This document shows, in pieces, positions 18,976 through 24,671 of a stretch of DNA of 24,671 bases (positions are counted from its first letter, which is position 1; each line of letters starts with the position of its first letter). Position numbers and translations under genes: made by a program. The notes beneath the pieces were generated by a model. The model ran no database searches. It was given only the letters and a program-made list of their open reading frames with translations, and was not told the DNA's origin. The stretch is from a virus. Where the stretch lies: IMG/VR virus record IMGVR_UViG_3300032308_000454, positions 1 through 24,671 of that record; one strand, 5' to 3'.

Positions 18976-21174
18976 TTAGTTTTCCCCAGCTTCAGCTTTA
19001 AGATTAGCCGCCACAATAACGGCTTTAATTGGATCAGTAACTACCACTTCAAATATACGATCACGGGCTTGGCCTAATCTGCGCCAAATTGCACGGTTTT
19101 TATATGCACCCTGCAAACCTATACTTACCCAATATTCTTTAGACCAAGTAGAACCGCCATCATTTGACCACCGCAACATAGCCTGTGGATTTGCACCCAA
19201 AGTAGCCAAATTGTTTTGGCCAGCAATTGCTAAACCGGCTACGGCAACACCAGCCACCGCATTTGTTGGGCTTGTAGAACCAGTTACATTCCCTGATAAA
19301 CCAACACCAGGCTGAAACAATATCTGCAATTCAGAAAAGTATTGGCGTTGAAAATCTGATACCAAATGGGGCGCACGGCGTAATCTACGTATTTCGCCAC
19401 CGTCATCAGTATAAACATTTGGATCAAGCATATAAATCTGGCCATTTTCCCAATCGCCAACCAAATTCATGTTTGCAAAATGAGTATGGCAATTGCCACG
19501 GTGCCGGTGGTAAACGTTCTGCTTATCTACCCATAGCCATTTGTGCCACATTCCGGTGGCAATGTCGTAAGCCCAAGTTAAATCAAGTGTTGGAAAGCTA
19601 ATAACGTAAACTTCATGGCCTTCAATTAAATATGTCCATGCCCGTGCATCACTAATTTCTGCGCCTTCAATGCTATTTTCTACAGCATGGGTACTAATTC
19701 TGGTTGGTGTGTAACCATTCATCATCATTACTTGGCCATCACCACGAATATTTTTGCTTAAATAAGCAAATGAATTACCTACTCGTGCTACCGAAAACTT
19801 GGCCGAAATACCGTGCTGGGTGGATGTGCCAGGAATACGCTGGAAAGCAAATGGGAATAATCCGCTATTTACCCAAACTTCACTAGATACTTCACCCATC
19901 AAATAAACTTCCCTGTGATCCACAATAAGTGAAACCAAGTTATCTGGCGCACCATCTTTTGAACTAAAACTTAATGATGGTGAAATTGGTGAAAGCGGCG
20001 CAGTAGAACCATATTGTTGTGTACCTGGCCTGTTATAAACAAAATAGTTATCCACAACATCAACTACATCAGCACCTTGAAATGCGCCATCATTTGCCGG
20101 CATAACGCTAAAGTTAAGACCGTAAACTGTGGTTGATGAAACAGTTTGTGAAGTAGAAACAACATAAGTACCAGCCCCGCCAGCACCCGTACCAAACGTT
20201 AATGTAAGTGTTAACCCTGTACCGTTACCACTTGTGATGGTTGTAGATGGTGTGCCTGGTTGTATTGTGTAACTACCGTTGCTAACCAAAGTTAAACCAG
20301 TTACGGCACCACTACCGCCAATTGTTGCTACCGTATAAGTAGCTTGTGCAGTATATACACCGCCATTGACCGTAATCGTGTCACCAACTGCATAACCAGT
20401 ACCGGCTGCGGTAATGCTAAAACTGATTGCAGCAGAACCGCCCAAGGCCGTAATAATCGTTCCAGCCGTAATGCCGGTGCCTTGTAATGTTTGGCCTGGG
20501 TATAACGTGCCACTAGTAACAGCAGTTACAGTTAATGTAGTGCCTGAAATGCTTCCAGTTACTATTGCGCCAGCAGTTGCAGAATTAAAATCTTGTTGTG
20601 TGGGTATTGTGTGACTAATGTTAATTGTATAAGTACCAACGCCGCCAGTTCCAGTTCCCAAAGCCGTAATAACTGTTCTATCAGTAATTCCTAAACCAAA
20701 TAATTGCTGCCCTGCAGCAATTGTGCCGCTTTTCATTAAAGAAACGGTTAACGTTGTACCAGATATGGTTCCTTCAAAAACAGCGGATGCCGGATTAGAA
20801 ACACGCCATGTGTAACGATTTGTTCCGTCAACAATGTATAAATTGATGCCATTATCTGTAATGCCAACAATTCCGCTAGATGTATTTAATCTGCCAATTA
20901 ATGTAGGTGTTAAGCTAGTATTTACAGCATAAACATAAGAACCACAAACAATGGCCATGTAATTGCCGCTAGATATATTACGCATCCCACGAACTTCAGC
21001 GTGGTTTAAAGTTAATTTGGTAACTAATCCTGGCGTTGGATAAAGTGCTACCACCCCGTACATACCAGGCTGTTTTAATGGATCAATTTCTGGTCTGAAA
21101 TTAATACATTCTTGATCATCCTGGTAAATACTAGGTGCTTCGTATGATGGACCTACAAATCCGAAATCAGGCAT
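18976..21174 (-). CDS. P22 gp10-like tail hub / packaged-DNA stabilisation protein with inserted modules
   Basis: 732 aa; P22 gp10 is about 470. It joins the tail accessory factor to the needle and plugs the head after packaging. The family start GFVGPSYEAPSIYQDDQECI (5-24) is followed by INFRPEIDP, propeller blades (GIVGITDNGINLYIVDGTNR) and later conserved GADVVDVVDNYFVYNRPGTQ (367-386), VDHREVYLMGEVSSEVW and TLDLTWAYDIATGMWHKW. Residues about 131-356 are an insertion of Gly/Thr-rich beta modules (see 20107-20784); this accounts for most of the extra length. The C-terminal 60 residues (AMLRWSNDGGSTWSKEYW, RRLGQARDRIFEVVVTDP) are typical of the family. Confidence 0.88.
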   Translation of the reverse strand: MPDFGFVGPSYEAPSIYQDDQECINFRPEIDPLKQPGMYGVVALYPTPGLVTKLTLNHAEVRGMRNISSGNYMAIVCGSYVYAVNTSLTPTLIGRLNTSSGIVGITDNGINLYIVDGTNRYTWRVSNPASAVFEGTISGTTLTVSLMKSGTIAAGQQLFGLGITDRTVITALGTGTGGVGTYTINISHTIPTQQDFNSATAGAIVTGSISGTTLTVTAVTSGTLYPGQTLQGTGITAGTIITALGGSAAISFSITAAGTGYAVGDTITVNGGVYTAQATYTVATIGGSGAVTGLTLVSNGSYTIQPGTPSTTITSGNGTGLTLTLTFGTGAGGAGTYVVSTSQTVSSTTVYGLNFSVMPANDGAFQGADVVDVVDNYFVYNRPGTQQYGSTAPLSPISPSLSFSSKDGAPDNLVSLIVDHREVYLMGEVSSEVWVNSGLFPFAFQRIPGTSTQHGISAKFSVARVGNSFAYLSKNIRGDGQVMMMNGYTPTRISTHAVENSIEGAEISDARAWTYLIEGHEVYVISFPTLDLTWAYDIATGMWHKWLWVDKQNVYHRHRGNCHTHFANMNLVGDWENGQIYMLDPNVYTDDGGEIRRLRRAPHLVSDFQRQYFSELQILFQPGVGLSGNVTGSTSPTNAVAGVAVAGLAIAGQNNLATLGANPQAMLRWSNDGGSTWSKEYWVSIGLQGAYKNRAIWRRLGQARDRIFEVVVTDPIKAVIVAANLKAEAGEN
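20107..20784 (-). repeat. Inserted Gly/Thr beta-module array inside the gp10-like gene
   Basis: Encodes residues 131-356 of the gp10-like protein. Module A (consensus GSISGTTLTVT...SGT...GQ.L.GTGIT.GT.ITALGTGTGG.GTY) appears once intact (about 132-198). A second copy begins at about 204 and stops at TIITALGG (239-246). It resumes only at GTGAGGAGTYVVSTSQTV (328-345). Between these lies an unrelated module B (SITAAGTGYAVGDTITVNGG, GAVTGLTLVSNGSYT). So B sits nested within the second A. Confidence 0.75.
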
Positions 21175-21183
21175 TTCTAATCC

Positions 21184-21840
21184 TTAACGGAGTTCTACTG
21201 GGTACTGTATGCTTGCTGTGTAATTAATAACATAAGTTGCCCCAGCAGGAATTACTGCGCTGGCAAAAGTATAAGTACCATTATTTAAAATGTAAGCAAC
21301 ACGCACTCCACTTACAAGAATTTCTAAATATTGTCCATTACCTGTACTGCTACATTGAAAAATAATAGGTTTACCAGTTGAATTGGTATATGTTACGCCG
21401 GATGTTCTAGTTACAGATTGCCAAGTTTGGCCTACTCCAATAGCTTGATTAGTTGAAGAAGCCCAATTTGTTCCATCAGAAGTAAGAACATTGCCAGCAG
21501 TACCAGCAGCAGATAATCCAGTACCACCTTGCGCCCTACTCAATGGTGTTGTTAAACCAGTTATGGCGGTAGTATTTAATGTTGTTGATGATAATGTTGT
21601 TGCCGATAAAGTAGTAAATGCACCTGTATTAGGTGTTGCGCTACCAATTGCGCTTGGTGATGCAAATGTGTTATTTATTAAATTTGTAAAACCAGTACCA
21701 GAAGCGGTTCCAGTACAAACCATTGATGTAGCCGTTATTGTTGGCGATACAAAAACACCGTTATAAACAGCATTATTTGCATCATTTAACCAATCAGCAA
21801 ATATAGTTGTTTGATTGTCAATAAAAGTAGTTGATGCCAT
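21184..21840 (-). CDS. Short tail-fibre protein
   Basis: 218 aa. The N-terminus STTFIDNQTTIFADWLNDAN (3-22) is an adaptor common to short tail fibres of podoviruses. The middle is a repetitive Ser/Thr/Ala fibre shaft (IGSATPNTGAFTTLSATTLS), with the frequent LSRAQGGTGLSAAGTAGNVL linker (about 99-118). The C-terminal domain (about 135-218) is beta-rich (GQTWQSVTRTSGVTYTNSTG ... YLEILVSGVRVAYILNNGTY) and probably contacts the receptor. It lies between gp4-like and gp10-like genes, an inserted position compared with P22. Confidence 0.78.
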   Translation of the reverse strand: MASTTFIDNQTTIFADWLNDANNAVYNGVFVSPTITATSMVCTGTASGTGFTNLINNTFASPSAIGSATPNTGAFTTLSATTLSSTTLNTTAITGLTTPLSRAQGGTGLSAAGTAGNVLTSDGTNWASSTNQAIGVGQTWQSVTRTSGVTYTNSTGKPIIFQCSSTGNGQYLEILVSGVRVAYILNNGTYTFASAVIPAGATYVINYTASIQYPVELR

Positions 21841-21842
21841 AA

Positions 21843-22217
21843 TTAATTACTCCAAGGCAATGGTAATTGCGTATAAAGCAATTGATTATAAACATCTATT
21901 TGTGCATTTATTTCTGTGGCTATTTTTTCTTGCATTTCTTCTATTTTTTGCGGCGTTAATGCTGTAATCAACCATCCTAAAACTTGTTCTTCAGTTAACT
22001 CTGCATAAGGCGTAAATGTTGTATTGTTATCAAGAATTAAATCTTGGGTAACATGAATATTTGATATATATGAATTAATCAAAGGATGGGTTTGTTCCAT
22101 ACCTTCTTTATTTTTTGCGCCAATATATTCAGCAATTATGCTAAAAACAACATTTTCCTGCCCCATATATTCTGGGTAAGATTTTAATGTAGTAATTTTC
22201 CAAATATAAGTAATCAT
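21843..22217 (-). CDS. Small conserved phage protein, 124 aa (DUF7936-like)
   Basis: N-terminus MITYIWKITTLKSYPEY with the 'Y.WKI..L' opening, beta-strand core VVFSIIAEYIGAKNKEGMEQ and a C-terminal TPYAELTEEQVLGWLITALT (68-87), then a helix and LPLPWSN. The pattern '(T/S)YxWKIxxL ... FxPxxELTEExVLGWI ... LPW' is one I associate with DUF7936, often found among tail genes. It may act in tail-fibre assembly. A distant relative is encoded at 23213-23527. The start overlaps the gp4-like stop. Confidence 0.7.
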   Translation of the reverse strand: MITYIWKITTLKSYPEYMGQENVVFSIIAEYIGAKNKEGMEQTHPLINSYISNIHVTQDLILDNNTTFTPYAELTEEQVLGWLITALTPQKIEEMQEKIATEINAQIDVYNQLLYTQLPLPWSN

Positions 22218-23203
22218 TGCGTGAAACCCCCTGTAAGAATCCAGCCAGCATCTTTGGCCTTACTCATTAATAGCGCATCCTGATAACGTGATACCTGCAT
22301 TGGTGCCATATTTGTACGTTTTATTGTAGATTTGGCCTGTGCCGCAAATGCACCAACTTGTGCTGCCAATACCGGATTTGTCTTGCCATACATTGGCATT
22401 AATCGTTCTGCTAGACACCAGCGCAATGCCAAAGTATAACCTTGTGGCAAGTTTGCATCATCATAAAGTGAAGCATAATTTCTGAAAATTGTTTCAGCAA
22501 ATATGTGTACTTCACCTTGGCTTGGGCTTGGCCAAAAGAACAAATTACCTGAATCTACGCCAGGATTAAAATACAAAGCTTTAGGCCACGGACCACTTAA
22601 TGTTTTAAGGCCAATAGAATTGTAATTATCAAGATTTAATATACCAACTGGATAGTCAATGCCACCATTAATTACTGGACTACCGCCTTGGCTTGTAGCA
22701 ATACGAACATAAGCAGAATTAATTACTAATGGTTTTTGATAGTAAGCTTGTATTGTTTGGGAAGCTACTGCCGTTGGATAGTTAACATTAAGCAAATATG
22801 TACCAACTTCATTAACGTTACCGCCGGCACCAGTTAAATTAGATAAAATCTGTGTTCCGTTTAAAATTCCCGTACCACTTAAATATTGTCCTTGTGTTAC
22901 TGCACCTTGCAAAACGTTTGTAACAGTCAATACTTTGCCAGAAATTGAACCAGTAAATTGTGCGCCAACAAAGTTTAGGGTTTGTGGGTTTGGTCCTATT
23001 GTGTATTGAACTTGGCCTGGTACAACGTTAAAGATAATTTCAGTAACGTTAAAAACCATCATATCTTCGTTAGACCATTGGTCAATTATGCCATTTAGCA
23101 TTACCAAAGCATCTTGCGCTGCATCATTTGATGGAACTTCACCAGCTTCTAATGCGCCAATATCCTTTAATGCGCCACTAATAATATCGAACGGTGTTGG
23201 CAT
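22214..23203 (-). CDS. P22 gp4-like tail accessory factor (head-tail adaptor) with inserted module
   Basis: 329 aa; P22 gp4 is about 166. It binds the portal after packaging and forms the platform for gp10. Family start: MPTPFDIISGALKDIGALEA (1-20), DALVMLNGIIDQWSNEDMMV (31-50) and QVQYTIGPN. After residue 80 a Gly/Thr module (GSISGKVLTVTNVLQGAVTQ, then GTGILNGTQILSNLTGAGG) interrupts the fold up to about 156. The family sequence resumes with PLVINSAYVRIATSQGGSPV and later FAETIFRNYASLYDDANLPQ, GYTLALRWCLAERLMPMYGK (the final helices). The same module class is in gp10. Overlaps the downstream DUF7936-like gene by 4 bp. Confidence 0.87.
   Translation of the reverse strand: MPTPFDIISGALKDIGALEAGEVPSNDAAQDALVMLNGIIDQWSNEDMMVFNVTEIIFNVVPGQVQYTIGPNPQTLNFVGAQFTGSISGKVLTVTNVLQGAVTQGQYLSGTGILNGTQILSNLTGAGGNVNEVGTYLLNVNYPTAVASQTIQAYYQKPLVINSAYVRIATSQGGSPVINGGIDYPVGILNLDNYNSIGLKTLSGPWPKALYFNPGVDSGNLFFWPSPSQGEVHIFAETIFRNYASLYDDANLPQGYTLALRWCLAERLMPMYGKTNPVLAAQVGAFAAQAKSTIKRTNMAPMQVSRYQDALLMSKAKDAGWILTGGFTQ
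22736..22966 (-). repeat. Module A-type insertion in the gp4-like gene
   Basis: Encodes residues about 80-156: FTGSISGKVLTVTNVLQG, GQYLSGTGILNGTQIL, NEVGTYLLNVNYPTAVAS. It aligns by eye to module A of the gp10-like protein in the order GSISG, LTVT, GQxLxGTGI, GTxI, GTYxxN, with GT-rich turns. It lies between VQYTIG and the conserved INSAYVR strand of the family. Confidence 0.7.
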
Positions 23204-23212
23204 TTTTATTCC

Positions 23213-23527
23213 TTATTCAATAGTAAAAGTGCCGGCTAACCACGGAAAATCCACTTTTTGAGTTTTTTCAATTTTATTAATTTGATCTGCAATTGCCAAT
23301 TTTATTGGGTTTATGCCATCAATAGTTGTATCTTTTTCTATCCATTGAAAAATATCTGATTCAACAATTTCAGATAATGCTTTATTTGCTATTCCGTCAC
23401 TAAACACATGATTGCCTTCTGTTTCAACAATAATGTTTTTATCTTTTCCTGAAAGCTTGTAACGTACAGAAATTAGCTTATCTGCATTTCCAAATAATTC
23501 TAAAAATTCCCATTTATAAATAATCAT
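23213..23527 (-). CDS. Small hypothetical protein, 104 aa (distant DUF7936-like)
   Basis: Begins MIIYKWEFLELFGNADKLIS, has a central HVFSDGIANKALSEIVESDI, and ends KVDFPWLAGTFTIE. It shares with the protein at 21843-22217 a start of 'IxYxWxxxxL', an acidic middle with a conserved W (FQWIEKDTTI) and a C-terminal PW, so I read it as a distant relative, with less certainty. It is flanked by the fibre gene upstream and gp4-like gene downstream (gaps of 7-9 bp). Function unknown. Confidence 0.62.
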   Translation of the reverse strand: MIIYKWEFLELFGNADKLISVRYKLSGKDKNIIVETEGNHVFSDGIANKALSEIVESDIFQWIEKDTTIDGINPIKLAIADQINKIEKTQKVDFPWLAGTFTIE

Positions 23528-23534
23528 TTTAGTT

Positions 23535-24671
23535 TTACCTTGCTAGTGCATTTTTGAATGGGTTTTCAGCAAAGGCTGCATATATATATATCCCACCGTT
23601 AGTATTGTAAGCAGCATCAGTATTTCTAATTTTAAATCCATTACTTAAACCATCAAATGAAGCAAATGTTCCTTCTGCGTTAACAAGATTAGGATATAAC
23701 TCGTATTGTTCAACGTTATTTATATCCCTTGATGTGTCTAATATTCGCCAATTCGCTGTTGAATCTGTTCTTTTAATCATAATCCAACGGCTACGCATAC
23801 CCGTATAGACAAATGGACCATCAACAGAACCATTGCCCGTATAGCTACCAAATGCAGAATAACCTGGTATTGCAGCAAAACAGTAAGCTATTAATTTTTG
23901 TGAAGTTGATGTACTTAGTGCATTACCAACAAGACTAAATACAGTAGATGTTGGTGCGGTATTTCCCCAAGTTCCTGCACCAGTTACAACAGCAGAAGAT
24001 AAATCTAACATTATGCGGGCACTTGCCCCCAAAGATACTTGATAACAATACCAATTATCTACAACATCCCTATTTTTTACTATATAAAAACTAGGCGCAA
24101 CTCCAAGTCCATGCCCTATAGTGTATGTTGAAGCATTATTTGGAACTCCAGTAAATGAAACAACACTAAATCCTGATGTTGTATTAGCACTTACTGATGA
24201 TGTTATAGAACCATTTGTATTAGTGACGGGTGCAGAATCAGACGCTCTCCATGCCCAGTCTACTAAAGTTACTCCTGTCCCATAATCATTGTTTCCTAAT
24301 GTGTAACCATTAGAATTAAACGCTGTAAAGTAATTTGATAAAGTCGTTTCAGCATTGGTTAAATTTGAGTTTAAATAATTGGTAAGACCACGAACAGAAT
24401 CTACTAATTGATGGTTGAAAGCATTGTTTCTTGCTTTTTCCCATACAAAGTCAGGACTAAAGTTAAGTGATGTAATGCTCCCACCACTTGTTCCGAATCC
24501 ATTTCTAAGAACAACATCAAAGTAGTCATTACCTTTTGGGATTGTTGGTGTAGCTAAGTTAAATGTATTGAGTGCTACAAATCCTGTAGGTGGCGTGTAA
24601 GAAAACGGTCTTTGGCCAAAGTTTGCAAATGCAGCAACTTGTGAACCACCACCATCACTAACCGCTGGAAA
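23535..24671 (-). CDS. Tail/adhesion protein with SPRY-like repeats (DUF7483-like), N-terminus outside window
   Basis: Continuous reading from the right edge gives 378 residues; the TTG at 24032 is only an internal codon, because the frame is open upstream. The window part begins FPAVSDGGGSQVAAFANFGQ and includes VALNTFNLATPTIPKGNDYF and SPDFVWEKARNNAFNHQLVD, then VDWAWRASDSAPVTNTNGSI, TYTIGHGLGVAPSFYIVKNR, RSRWIMIKRTDSTANWRILD and IYIYAAFAENPFKNA at the C-terminus. The 'PDFVWxKxR.NxxxHxLxDSVRG', 'HGLGxAPxxxIVKxR' and 'YxAFAExPF' motifs mark the DUF7483/LamG-like adhesion domain found in phage receptor-binding proteins, here probably present twice. Location before gp4-like supports a virion role. 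Confidence 0.82.
   Translation of the reverse strand, partial: FPAVSDGGGSQVAAFANFGQRPFSYTPPTGFVALNTFNLATPTIPKGNDYFDVVLRNGFGTSGGSITSLNFSPDFVWEKARNNAFNHQLVDSVRGLTNYLNSNLTNAETTLSNYFTAFNSNGYTLGNNDYGTGVTLVDWAWRASDSAPVTNTNGSITSSVSANTTSGFSVVSFTGVPNNASTYTIGHGLGVAPSFYIVKNRDVVDNWYCYQVSLGASARIMLDLSSAVVTGAGTWGNTAPTSTVFSLVGNALSTSTSQKLIAYCFAAIPGYSAFGSYTGNGSVDGPFVYTGMRSRWIMIKRTDSTANWRILDTSRDINNVEQYELYPNLVNAEGTFASFDGLSNGFKIRNTDAAYNTNGGIYIYAAFAENPFKNALAR

Noticed and set aside
23578-23590. Short (TA)n run in the adhesin gene as a phase-variation tract
   Set aside because: It encodes the Ile-Tyr strand (GGIYIYAAF) expected for this domain; the tract is short, so slippage is not specially suggested.
24030-24032. 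TTG at 24032 as start of a 165-aa protein
   Set aside because: The frame is open from the right edge of the window and the upstream translation has strong family motifs, so this is an internal codon of a longer gene.
21184-24671. Diversity-generating retroelement (variable repeat in fibre genes)
   Set aside because: No reverse transcriptase and no template repeat seen in the window; fibre C-termini lack a C-type-lectin VR pattern.
1-24671. tRNA genes, CRISPR arrays, insertion sequences, attachment sites
   Set aside because: No cloverleaf, regularly spaced repeats, transposase or integrase was recognised on either strand by reading; absence of att sites cannot be proven without the genome ends.

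Overview
The window is a contiguous piece of a tailed double-stranded DNA phage (or a prophage) with a P22-like short-tail module. The evidence is a large and small terminase pair, P22 gp4-like and gp10-like tail proteins, a gp7-like ejection protein, two long internal virion proteins, tail-fibre proteins, a holin/endolysin pair and a small replication and recombination set. The DNA is AT-rich by eye, genes are packed with 1-25 bp overlaps, and most are unnamed small phage families. The host is probably a Gram-negative bacterium, perhaps a freshwater betaproteobacterium; that is an impression from protein families. No integrase, attachment site, tRNA gene or CRISPR array was seen, so lifestyle is open.

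Layout. (1) 24671 to 10436, minus strand: virion and lysis genes in transcription order. These are a tail/SPRY-like fibre protein running off the right edge, a DUF7936-like protein, gp4-like tail accessory factor, a second DUF7936-like protein, a short tail fibre, gp10-like hub protein, a small structural protein, a cupin-like protein, a gp7-like protein with an S74 self-cleaving tail, two internal virion proteins, a collar-domain tail protein, two membrane coiled-coil proteins, a 3-TM holin, an M15 endolysin and a 48-residue protein. (2) 7787 to 10435, plus strand: an early module with an OB-fold ssDNA-binding-like protein ending in an SSB-type acidic tip, a Cys-rich protein, a RecB/Cas4-like exonuclease, then (after a terminator and a new promoter) a lipoprotein-like gene and a small conserved gene. 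(3) 6976 to 7786: the control region, with a Cro/YdaS-like repressor gene on the minus strand, three related promoters, a large terminator-like hairpin, a probable C4-type antisense RNA and short repeats. (4) 6975 to 1, minus strand: replication loader-like gene, cytosine methyltransferase, about eight very small genes, a possible nuclease, a Ref-like nuclease, RusA, a GroES-like cochaperonin, small basic proteins, TerS and TerL (cut by the left edge).

The most interesting part is the control region. Two plus-strand promoters (7716-7767 and 9764-9814) and one minus-strand promoter (7047-6997) share a TTTACA -35 box, a 17-bp spacer and a related -10 box. Each is followed 6-7 bp later by an inverted repeat that would sit at the very 5' end of the transcript. 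The arms of these repeats differ between copies but stay complementary. The minus-strand leader upstream of the replication operon carries a three-hairpin RNA resembling phage C4 antisense RNA. A second notable feature is a beta-rich surface module inserted into both the gp10-like and the gp4-like tail proteins; one copy in gp10 is itself interrupted by a different module.
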